Positions 49,501-64,000 of a stretch of DNA of 64,000 bases are shown here, in pieces. Source of the stretch: Cerasicoccus frondis (GTDB lineage Bacteria > Verrucomicrobiota > Verrucomicrobiia > Opitutales > Cerasicoccaceae); NCBI GenBank assembly GCA_031296915.1, contig JAVDPC010000034.1, forward strand, positions 1-64,000, in the 5' to 3' direction. Position 1 is the first letter of the stretch. Each line of letters opens with the position of its first letter. Below the pieces are notes generated by a model. That model was not told where the DNA came from. It searched no databases and saw nothing but the letters and a program-made list of their open reading frames with translations. The position numbers were made by a program, and so were the translations under genes.

Positions 49501-49884
49501 ATGTCAGACATCACTAAAGATCAAGTTATCGAATGGCTGAGCAATCAGTCCGTTCTCGAAGTTGCCGGTCTCGTTAAGGACCTCGAAGAGAAGTGGGGCG
49601 TTAGCGCTGCTGCTCCCGTTGCTGTTGCTGCCGCTGGCGGCGCTGCTGCGCCGGCCGAGGCTGCTGAAGAGAAGGACGAGTTCGACGTTATCCTGAAGGC
49701 CGCTGGCGCCAACAAGATCGCCGCCATTAAGGCTGTTCGCGAAATCACCGGTCTTGGCCTCAAGGAAGCCAAGGAAATGGTTGAAGGCGCACCGAAGGCC
49801 ATCAAGGAAGGCGTTTCGAAGGACGAAGCTGCTGAGCTCGAAAAGAAGCTCAAGGACGCTGGCGCCGAAGTCGAAGTCAAGTAA
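49501..49884 (+). CDS. rplL: 50S ribosomal protein L7/L12
   Basis: 127 residues. N-terminal dimer helices (IEWLSNQSVLEVAGLVKDLE), an Ala-rich hinge (AVAAAGGAAAPAEAAEE), and the C-terminal factor-binding domain (FDVILKAAGANKIAAIKAVR, ITGLGLKEAKEMVEGAPKAI). The protein recruits elongation factors. RBS AAGGA precedes the ATG. 222 bp separate it from rpoB, holding an RNA structure. Confidence 0.97.
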   Translation: MSDITKDQVIEWLSNQSVLEVAGLVKDLEEKWGVSAAAPVAVAAAGGAAAPAEAAEEKDEFDVILKAAGANKIAAIKAVREITGLGLKEAKEMVEGAPKAIKEGVSKDEAAELEKKLKDAGAEVEVK

Positions 49885-49945
49885 CTCAATTACGCATTTC
49901 AGGAAGCAGAAATTTGTTTCAAGCATCCTTTATTACCGCAGGCAA

Positions 49946-50020
49946 GCGGGCTCGCCAAAAGGCGGGTCCGCTGTCGGCGTTTTCTAGCTCTAGGTGACAA
50001 CGCTCGCCGACAGGGCGTTG
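49946..50020 (+). promoter_or_regulatory. Possible rplL-rpoB attenuator or processing structure
   Basis: Two competing hairpins lie in the spacer. GCGGGCTCGCC-AAAA-GGCGGGTCCGC (49946-49971) is an 11-bp stem with two G-U pairs. CTGTCGGCG (49971-49979) is exactly complementary to CGCCGACAG (50005-50013). Both share base 49971. A further CAACGC...GCGTTG pair overlaps the second. TTTTCT follows the first stem. The position matches the rplL-rpoB attenuator/RNase III region known in E. coli; homology of mechanism is inference. Confidence 0.55.
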
Positions 50021-50106
50021 GAAATTCGCTCCAGCGCTTTGTCGGCGGCCGTTTCAACCGCAACCAATCAGGTTAACCGAACAACACCAGTCCCATCAGA
50101 AGCACC

Positions 50107-53931
<3,825 letters not shown>

Positions 53932-53940
53932 GGGAATGCT

Positions 53941-54031
53941 GAATTATGAAGGATGAATGATGAAAACCAGCAGAACGCAGTTTCGTAATTCACCAGCTTT
54001 CATAATTCAGAATTCATAATTCATAATTCTT
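53941..54031. repeat. A/T-rich repeat between rpoB and rpoC
   Basis: Starts GAATTATGAAGGATGAATGA and ends with TTCATAATTCAGAATTCATA and two more ATTCATAATTC units, so the ends are partly complementary. It fills most of the 113-bp gap. A strong rpoC ribosome-binding site (CCGGAGGA) follows. Confidence 0.7.
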
Positions 54032-54044
54032 CCGGAGGAAATAA

Positions 54045-58208
<4,164 letters not shown>

Positions 58209-58236
58209 GTTGGTCGCTAGCGATCCAAGACTTTAC

Positions 58237-58271
58237 ACGGCGCTTCCGTTTTTCGGGAGCGCCGTTTTTTT
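58237..58271 (+). terminator. Terminator after rpoC
   Basis: ACGGCGCTTCCG-TTTTT-CGGGAGCGCCGT (one G-U) followed by seven T. It ends the long ribosomal protein-RNA polymerase operon. Confidence 0.9.
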
Positions 58272-58282
58272 GTGGTTAGTTG

Positions 58283-58556
58283 CTAGAGCACTTTTCATCT
58301 AGATTGGCCGAGTCAGGTGGAGTAGAGATTGGATGCAGCGCAAGGCGGCTTTGATTGAGCGGGCTGTAAGCCCGTGATTGAAATGCCAACGCCGCGAACT
58401 TCCAATCTGGCCCCAAGCCCAAAACCGAGTGCTTTTCCGCGCCAGCGTTGTTGGCTTTTCGCTCACAGGCTTCCAGCCTGCGACGCTCAAGCCGCCTTGC
58501 TGAACACGAAAAATCACTGCGGCCTGATCGGCCAATCTAGATGAAAAGTGCTCTAG
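58283..58556. mobile_element. MITE-like 274-bp inverted-repeat element
   Basis: Perfect 29-bp terminal inverted repeats (58283-58311 and 58528-58556; starting CTAGAGCACTTTTCATCTAG) bound a 216-bp core without a coding frame. Nested pairs lie inside: GCAAGGCGGCTT (58340-58351) with its complement at 58489-58500, and small palindromes GGGCTGTAAGCCC and CAGGCTTCCAGCCTG. No clear target-site duplication is seen. It lies just past the rpoC terminator. Miniature transposon or structural repeat; no transposase is here. Confidence 0.7.
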
Positions 58557-58615
58557 AGATAACATGAAGTTGTCAGTTGGGGAGGATAGTTGTGCTTTAT
58601 TAAATATAATGAAAC

Positions 58616-58655
58616 TACGAAGCTTTTCGTTGACAAATGTACGAAGTTGTTCGTA
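58616..58655 (+). promoter_or_regulatory. Two BlaI-type operators overlapping a sigma-70-like promoter
   Basis: TACGAA-GCTT-TTCGTT (58616-58631, one mismatch) and TACGAA-GTTG-TTCGTA (58640-58655, perfect) are two inverted repeats 24 bp apart centre to centre. A TTGACA -35 box at 58630-58635 lies between them and a TATATG -10-like box at 58654-58659. This layout fits repression by the BlaI-type protein encoded 10 bp downstream. Confidence 0.8.
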
Positions 58656-58664
58656 TATGTCTGT

Positions 58665-59057
58665 ATGAAATCGAAATTACCGCGACCAACTGAATCGGAA
58701 CTGGATATCTTGAAGGTCCTTTGGGCGCATGGCCCGCTGACGGTGCGTGAGGTGCATGAGTGCTTGGCAACGCAAACGGGCTACACAACGGTTCTCAAGC
58801 TCATGCAGATCATGGCCGAGAAAGCGCTAGTCGTACGAGATGAAAGTCAGCGGGCGCATGTTTATACAGCGGCCATTGATGAGGGGGAAACCAAGCAGCA
58901 GGCAGTGCAATCTTTGGCGGGAAAACTTTTTGGGGGCAGCGGCCTGAAGCTTGCCATGCAGGCATTAGGACAAGGCAAGGCTTCACCGGAAGAGTTGGCG
59001 GAGATGCGCCGATTGATCGACGCCATGGAGCAGAAACCGCAAAAGCGTAAACGCTAA
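58665..59057 (+). CDS. BlaI/MecI/CopY-family repressor
   Basis: 130 residues from ATG 58665 (MKSKLPRPTESELDILKVLW). Winged helix family: ESELDILKVLWAHGPLTVRE, VHECLATQTGYTTVLKLMQI and MAEKALVVRDESQRAHVYTA. A C-terminal dimerisation and protease-cleavable region follows, with KQQAVQSLAGKLFGGSG. An earlier ATG at 58590 would read through the promoter and operator. It forms an operon with the BlaR-type protease gene 12 bp downstream, the classical repressor/sensor-protease pairing. No beta-lactamase gene is adjacent, so the controlled target is unknown. It should autorepress through the two operators. Confidence 0.9.
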   Translation: MKSKLPRPTESELDILKVLWAHGPLTVREVHECLATQTGYTTVLKLMQIMAEKALVVRDESQRAHVYTAAIDEGETKQQAVQSLAGKLFGGSGLKLAMQALGQGKASPEELAEMRRLIDAMEQKPQKRKR

Positions 59058-59069
59058 GGAGGCAGCGAA

Positions 59070-62000
59070 ATGGATACCCTGGACTACTTGCTCTCTCTGC
59101 CGGTGATGCAGCGTGTTGGCTGGGCGCTCTTGCACTTCGTGTGGCAAGGTGCGTTGATTGGTTTGCTGGCAGGTTTGTTATACCGGTTGCCCATTGCGCG
59201 CCATGCATCGACTAGTTATGCTATTAGTGTTGGGGCGCTCGTGCTTTGCGCGGTGGCGCCCGTAGCGACGTTTTTTGTGGTGGAGCCGGTTGGAGTTACG
59301 AGAGCTGAAGCAGCTCCGTTAGCGGCGATTGAGAACATTGAGGCGCCTGCGATTGCATTTGCAGAAGCACGGGCAGTGCCGGCCGCGACGGACATCGGCA
59401 TTCCGAAGGCTAGCGCGTTGATTGTGGAAAATCCGACCGAGCCTGGTTGGCGGGAAACATGGGCTCAACTGGCGGCGCCATACGTTCCCTGGCTGGTGGT
59501 CGGTTGGTTTCCCATTGCTGTTCTATTGAGTTTGCGGCTGACCATTGGTTGGCGCCTGACCCGCCTGTGGGTGCGTAAAGGGAAACCGATTTCTCTGCCC
59601 GTCGATTTTGAAACGCTGAAGTTGCGCATGGGCGTCACGGTCGCAGTGCGTGTTCTGGAAAGCGCCTACGCCAAAGCGCCGATGGTGGTGGGCGCCCTGA
59701 AGCCGGTGATTTTGATACCGATCGGATTCCTCACCATGCTCACGCCGGAGCAGGTGGAGGCGATCTTGTTGCACGAATTGGCCCATGTGAGACGACGAGA
59801 TTATATCGTTAATTTTATCCAATCCTATGTTGCTTCCGTTTTGTTCTACCACCCGGTGGTGTGGTGGCTGAATAGCAAGGCTGTAGCGACGCGAGAACTT
59901 TGCTGTGACGCGATGAGCGCCGAGGAATTCGCGGATAACGCCCAGTACGCGCAAGCGCTGGCCTCGTTGGAGTTTTGGCGCCAGAACCCGCCATCGTTGG
60001 CCACGGCGGCCACGGATGGTTCTTTGCTCCAACGCATACGCGCTCTGGCTGGACAGTCGACTTTGGAGGGGCCTAATGTGCGGGCGATTGCGAGCTTAGC
60101 TGCGGTGTTCTCGTTGTCGCTGGGGATTTCTTTGGCGGTCTATTCCAGTGAGCTGAGCGCCGAAACCGACGTCTTTGTGCGGCACCGACAGGCGCCACCC
60201 TCGGGCACGGTGGTGGATGCATCTGGCAACCCGGTGGAGGGCGCCCAGGTCTGGCTTTATCATTTGAAGTATTTTCATGGATTGGAAAATGGCGTCGTTG
60301 ATTCCGTGCAGACTGATGCGGAGGGTCGCTTTGAGTTTTCGGATGAGCTACTGTTCAACGCCTGGCAATCGGACCCCGAGCGTGAACGCTATTACGTGGT
60401 GGCGGAAGCAGAAGGACTGGCGATTGATTTGCGGGCAATCGAGCCCACGACTGCCACGCAGGATATACAACTCGAATTGACCGCGCCCGAGCTACGCACG
60501 GTGTTGGTGCAGGACAAGGATGGCCAACCGGTGGCGGGGGCTGATGTCTGGGTGCATTCAATTTCGACCAATGGCCATGGTGCGTTTTTCCAGCCGGCCT
60601 TTGGCGTGATGCGGGCGGAGACGGATGCCGCTGGCAAGGTGGAGTTTCAACAACTGCCGAAAGGATCGGTGGTCTTTGCCGCAGAGAAAGCAGGTCTCTC
60701 GCCCAACTGGTCGGGTTGTGGCTCGGGCAAGGATAATCCCTCGACGGTGTGCCTGCGCCCAGGCGCATCGGTAAGCGGAGTTGTCAGGATGCCCGATGGG
60801 CAGCCAGCGGCGGGGATCCTGGTCTATGCGACGCCAAACTGGCCGCTGTTGGATTACACTTTTGCACGCACGGACGCGCAGGGGAGATACGAACTTACCG
60901 GGCTCTACGGCAAGGGAGACGCCTGGAATGACGGTGGCGGCACGGGCAGCTTTACCATGGGGGTAGACGATCCGGTTTTGGATGCGCCGTCTCAGGAGGT
61001 GCAACTGGATTCCGGGCAAACGATCAACGGCATTAACTTTGTGGTGCAAAGTGGAACGCCGGTTCAAGGCGTGATCTTGGACCCAGTGAGTCTGGAGCCA
61101 TTGGCTGGGATCACTATCCATGTGCAGCATGCAGGAGGGAAGCTGAATTTACTTTCGGAAGATGATGGCGCCTTTCACTTCCGAGCGCCATCGGGCGAGG
61201 TTTATATCTCTGTTTGGAGCCCAACTAAGCGCGAGTACTATGTAGATGGGGCAAATAACGATGCCCGCCCACATTTCTTTCGATTTGAGCTTCATCAAGC
61301 TAGTCGAGATATTAAAATCTACGCCCCGAGTGAGGTGAAGCCGATGGTTGTCGCCCAGGGTCGGGTGCTGCTGCCCGACGGCGCGCCAGCAGCAAATGCG
61401 GAAGTGATTTTCCGGCTTAACCAATTGCGCGGTCAAATCGTTAGCGATACGATGAGGACGTCGACGCTTTCCGCTTCGAAAACCAATGACGCGGGAGAGT
61501 ACTTCTGTAAAGAATATCCATTGGAGCTGGCTTTACAGGCGGTAGTGCGCAAGGGCAGTTTTGCTAAGGTGATCGATATGCCAGCTATCCAGGTAGATGG
61601 CGCGGCGTTACCCGACATCCAGCTTGAGCCCGCACTCAAACGAACCATTAAAATCGTGGATATTGCTGGGCAGCCATTGAAAGGCGTAGAGATCGACTAC
61701 GGACCGCAGGTTAGCAATGGATCACTCACCAGTGCCGTTTCTGTGCCGCCTGTTAGTCGTAGCCTGCAGCATCGTCTGAAGACGGATGAGCAGGGAATGC
61801 TGGAGCTTCGTCCATGCATTCCGGGTTATCCGATGGACTTCTGGCTGGCGGACGCCGCTCCCTCCTGGAAGCGCGTGTTGCCAACCCTGCTGGAGGGAGA
61901 TGAAGCATTGGTCTACACCTTGAGCGATCGCTTATGGGTTCAGTTTACTGATCCCGAAGGCGAGGCCGTGCAGGTTAGGCAACTGGCGACGACCGCGAGT

Positions 62001-63770
62001 GGGTTGGTCGGTCAAAACGAGTATGCCTATGTTCCGCTGACGACCGATGGCCTGAGCGTGGAGCAGGTGCAGGCGGGTTGGCGTAGCATCGCCAAGGAGA
62101 AGGTCATGTTCTATGGCCCAGGCGCCCGGTGTGATTGGTGGGCTGAACTCGAAGATGGTGTGCAGACTCCCGTGAAGGGCGTCTTCCCCGAGTTCTCGAA
62201 TACGCTACAGCTCGTTGCAGAGCACATTGAGCAGACGGAAGGCTTGCCGCTGCCTGACGCGTGTGGTGTGGATGACATCGCGCTGTATATCTGTGATGCC
62301 GATGGCAATCCCGTTGCTGGCGCCAAGGTGATTAATGACCCGTATCGTGATCGCGATTCTGTTTCCGGCGAGTCCGATGCCGACGGTTGGTGCATCTTGC
62401 CCGGTGCGCGGAATTTGCGTATTTTCTACATCGAGATAACGCATCCGGATTATGCTCCGCAGTGGATTTCCCTCGTGCCTGAAGGTCAGGCAGCGCCGAT
62501 CACGCTTCATCAGCAAACGCGTTTGCGGGGGCAGATGGAAGGGCCTGACGGGGAGCCGACCGGCAAGGTGAGTTTTCGCTTTGAAGCCAGGCGCCCTTGG
62601 CGGGACTCCCGTGGCGAGCCATGCGAGATGGAAGACATCTTTTATGATGTCGAAAGCGACGAAAACGGCGCCTATGATTTCATGATTTCGCCCGGGCGCT
62701 ATCGTCTGGTAGCGGAGAGCGAGCGCGGCTACAGCCAGGTCATTTATTCGTTCGAAGTCAAGGAGGGTGTGGCGATGGCGTTACCCGGTCAGATGTCAAC
62801 GGGCGCGCAGGTTGTCTTCAAGTTGCGTGATAGTATCACAGGTGAACCGGTCGTGGGCTTTCCAATTTATGTAAGCAAATCGATTGGTCCTTTCCATGGG
62901 GGCATTCGCGATGACAGTCAGCGCATTACGGACGAAAATGGCGAGGCGGTTTGGAATTCCCTGCCAATACGGCAAACCCGTTTTCCCATCGCTTCATTTG
63001 TTGCCCGGAAAAATGGATGCGAATACACGCGCTGGTGGTCAGAGCAACATGCTTTTTCTGGCGAACAGCATGCGAAGTTTGGTACGATGCCCCCCGCTGG
63101 CGCGGACGGCACCTTCGACATGGTGATGGACCTTCAGGAGGGGCTGAATGAGTTCAACATCACCGCCGAGCGCGGCATTCGTGTTTCCGGAACGGTGGAG
63201 TTGCCGGAGGAAGTCCCGGAAGGCTCAATCACGGCGACGATTGCGCCTGTGCGCAACCGGCGCAGCAGCTTTTCGGGAGACTCCCGCGCCAACGCTCAGG
63301 TAGATCGTGAAACGGGCGAGTTTGCCGCCTTTCTGCCTGCGGGTAATGGCGTAGCCTATCGTCTATGTGTTTATCACAAGATCTACAGTAACTCAGAAGA
63401 GCGGCGGACGTTGCCCGCGGCAATCAGTGCGCCGTTTGAGTCTAAGGCGGGCGATTCATTCACCTTTGACTTGTCGATGCTTGGCGGCGGCTACGTGAAA
63501 GGGCGTGTATTGGACGCCGAGGGGCAACCTGCTTCCAACATCACAGTGCGTGCGATACCGCTGGACCATGCCGGAGGGATTTACGAGGAGCCCAAAATCA
63601 CGACACTGAGCAATGGCGAGTTTCAAATGGGCCCGATTCGGGAGGCCGAATATACGATCATTACCGAGCGCAGCTATCAGTGGAAGACCGAGCCGGATGC
63701 AGCGGCTCATGCGGCGGTGGTAAGCCGCGAGTTGACTGACTTGGGGATTATCCAGGAGAAAACTCCCTGA
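59070..63770 (+). CDS. BlaR1-type M56 metalloprotease with carboxypeptidase-regulatory-like repeats
   Basis: 1566 residues, about 2.5 times MecR1/BlaR1. The N-terminal part is a polytopic M56 peptidase: helices at about residues 15-36, 50-70, 140-165 and 340-362, and the zinc motif HELAH (His235-His239) followed by RELCCDAMSAEE, which supplies the third ligand. The rest, from about residue 375, is extracytoplasmic. It contains about ten modules of the carboxypeptidase-regulatory type, each starting like SGTVVDASGNPVEGAQVWLY, GVVRMPDGQPAAGILVYA or KGRVLDAEGQPASNITVRAI. The penicillin-binding sensor domain of classical BlaR1 is absent. RBS AAGGAGG lies 9 bp upstream. The sensed signal is unknown; it may be a surface or polysaccharide ligand. 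Confidence 0.88.
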   Translation: MDTLDYLLSLPVMQRVGWALLHFVWQGALIGLLAGLLYRLPIARHASTSYAISVGALVLCAVAPVATFFVVEPVGVTRAEAAPLAAIENIEAPAIAFAEARAVPAATDIGIPKASALIVENPTEPGWRETWAQLAAPYVPWLVVGWFPIAVLLSLRLTIGWRLTRLWVRKGKPISLPVDFETLKLRMGVTVAVRVLESAYAKAPMVVGALKPVILIPIGFLTMLTPEQVEAILLHELAHVRRRDYIVNFIQSYVASVLFYHPVVWWLNSKAVATRELCCDAMSAEEFADNAQYAQALASLEFWRQNPPSLATAATDGSLLQRIRALAGQSTLEGPNVRAIASLAAVFSLSLGISLAVYSSELSAETDVFVRHRQAPPSGTVVDASGNPVEGAQVWLYHLKYFHGLENGVVDSVQTDAEGRFEFSDELLFNAWQSDPERERYYVVAEAEGLAIDLRAIEPTTATQDIQLELTAPELRTVLVQDKDGQPVAGADVWVHSISTNGHGAFFQPAFGVMRAETDAAGKVEFQQLPKGSVVFAAEKAGLSPNWSGCGSGKDNPSTVCLRPGASVSGVVRMPDGQPAAGILVYATPNWPLLDYTFARTDAQGRYELTGLYGKGDAWNDGGGTGSFTMGVDDPVLDAPSQEVQLDSGQTINGINFVVQSGTPVQGVILDPVSLEPLAGITIHVQHAGGKLNLLSEDDGAFHFRAPSGEVYISVWSPTKREYYVDGANNDARPHFFRFELHQASRDIKIYAPSEVKPMVVAQGRVLLPDGAPAANAEVIFRLNQLRGQIVSDTMRTSTLSASKTNDAGEYFCKEYPLELALQAVVRKGSFAKVIDMPAIQVDGAALPDIQLEPALKRTIKIVDIAGQPLKGVEIDYGPQVSNGSLTSAVSVPPVSRSLQHRLKTDEQGMLELRPCIPGYPMDFWLADAAPSWKRVLPTLLEGDEALVYTLSDRLWVQFTDPEGEAVQVRQLATTASGLVGQNEYAYVPLTTDGLSVEQVQAGWRSIAKEKVMFYGPGARCDWWAELEDGVQTPVKGVFPEFSNTLQLVAEHIEQTEGLPLPDACGVDDIALYICDADGNPVAGAKVINDPYRDRDSVSGESDADGWCILPGARNLRIFYIEITHPDYAPQWISLVPEGQAAPITLHQQTRLRGQMEGPDGEPTGKVSFRFEARRPWRDSRGEPCEMEDIFYDVESDENGAYDFMISPGRYRLVAESERGYSQVIYSFEVKEGVAMALPGQMSTGAQVVFKLRDSITGEPVVGFPIYVSKSIGPFHGGIRDDSQRITDENGEAVWNSLPIRQTRFPIASFVARKNGCEYTRWWSEQHAFSGEQHAKFGTMPPAGADGTFDMVMDLQEGLNEFNITAERGIRVSGTVELPEEVPEGSITATIAPVRNRRSSFSGDSRANAQVDRETGEFAAFLPAGNGVAYRLCVYHKIYSNSEERRTLPAAISAPFESKAGDSFTFDLSMLGGGYVKGRVLDAEGQPASNITVRAIPLDHAGGIYEEPKITTLSNGEFQMGPIREAEYTIITERSYQWKTEPDAAAHAAVVSRELTDLGIIQEKTP

Positions 63771-63799
63771 GGGGGATCGATGGTAGGGGGGCTGTCCAC

Positions 63800-63821
63800 G
63801 GCAATTTTTCTGAAAATTGCC
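63800..63821 (+). terminator. Hairpin after the BlaR-type gene
   Basis: A perfect GGCAATTTT-TCTG-AAAATTGCC stem 29 bp past the stop codon. No U-tract follows, so termination is uncertain; transcription could read on into the next gene. Confidence 0.5.
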
Positions 63822-63882
63822 TAGTCATTACCGTTCAACCTTCTAGGCTAGGTGTTATTCATCTCTTAACTATCATACTACC

Positions 63883-64000
63883 GTGAGCGACTTACCCTTA
63901 CCCAACTCGGACGCCCAAGACGAACTGCAGGACTTTTTCTCGCAAGAAGAATTCCTGGCTTTCTTCAATTTCTACCAGCCGGCCCCCGGTGGTAAGCGTA
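63883..64000 (+). CDS. Partial gene at the right edge
   Basis: A GTG start at 63883 opens a frame to the window end, reading MSDLPLPNSDAQDELQDFFS then QEEFLAFFNFYQPAPGGKR. The acidic, Phe-rich N-terminus looks protein-like, but only 39 codons are visible. No family can be recognised and the start is a choice. Confidence 0.4.
   Translation, partial: MSDLPLPNSDAQDELQDFFSQEEFLAFFNFYQPAPGGKR

Noticed and set aside
61037..61051. Further CTTTGC-type palindrome (CTTTG-TGGTG-CAAAG) in the BlaR-type gene
   Set aside because: Has an extra arm mismatch and encodes an ordinary beta-strand sequence (NFVVQSG), so it may be coincidence.

Overview
The window looks like a chromosomal segment of a Verrucomicrobia-type (PVC superphylum) bacterium, probably of the class Opitutae. 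This rests on content seen here. There is a secreted protein with a PEP-CTERM sorting tail, and another whose C-terminal module looks typical of verrucomicrobial secreted proteins. The order tRNA-Thr, tuf, tRNA-Trp, secE, nusG, rplKAJL, rpoBC is one I also associate with Chlamydiae. The glutamyl-tRNA reductase lacks most of its dimerisation domain. A BlaR-type protease carries a very long tail of carboxypeptidase-regulatory-like modules. No phage, plasmid, CRISPR array, intact insertion sequence or rRNA gene was seen.

Layout. 0-9.6 kb: a non-coding left edge with repeats, tRNA-Gly(TCC), a GspF/PilC inner-membrane protein, a response regulator, an MscS channel, a DUF2851 protein, a large AsmA-like envelope protein and a radical SAM sulfatase-maturase homologue. 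9.6-16.6 kb: a minus-strand run of one GT4 and three multi-membrane GT-C-like glycosyltransferases, preceded by a type IV pilin/pseudopilin gene with its own terminator. 17-20 kb: haem genes hemH, a ccsA/hemX-like gene and hemA. 20-24 kb: a class I glutamine-amidotransferase-like hydrolase with an ATP-grasp ligase, then a small module of two related GYF_2-like/coiled-coil proteins around a STAS protein. 24-31 kb: secreted proteins, a SpoU methyltransferase, a Cache sensor, a PEP-CTERM protein, a class III aminotransferase and an SCP2-like protein. 31-37 kb: an MGDG-synthase-type glycosyltransferase translationally coupled to a SET-domain methyltransferase with a histone-H1-like lysine-rich tail, an AcpH homologue, DJ-1/PfpI, VOC and MgtE. 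37-40.2 kb: a four-domain sulfur-transfer fusion (FAD oxidoreductase, rhodanese, TusA, DsrE-like) with its ArsR-type regulator and a palindromic operator. 40.3-45.1 kb: a TPR/ExbB/ExbD/TonB-like energy-transduction operon. 45.2-58.2 kb: the translation/transcription superoperon ending in rpoBC. 58.3-63.8 kb: a 274-bp inverted-repeat element and a BlaI/BlaR pair with two operators over its promoter. A further gene runs off the right edge.

Several families of small dispersed palindromes run through the accessory parts and are absent from the tuf-rpoC genes. They are a CTTTGC-N3-GCAAAG palindrome (four perfect and four one-mismatch copies), AACCGCAGAGAACGCAGAG hairpins that sit exactly at stop codons, and several long inverted repeats between genes. 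These and the GYF_2/STAS, SET-lysine-tail and sulfur-fusion loci are the parts I would look at again.
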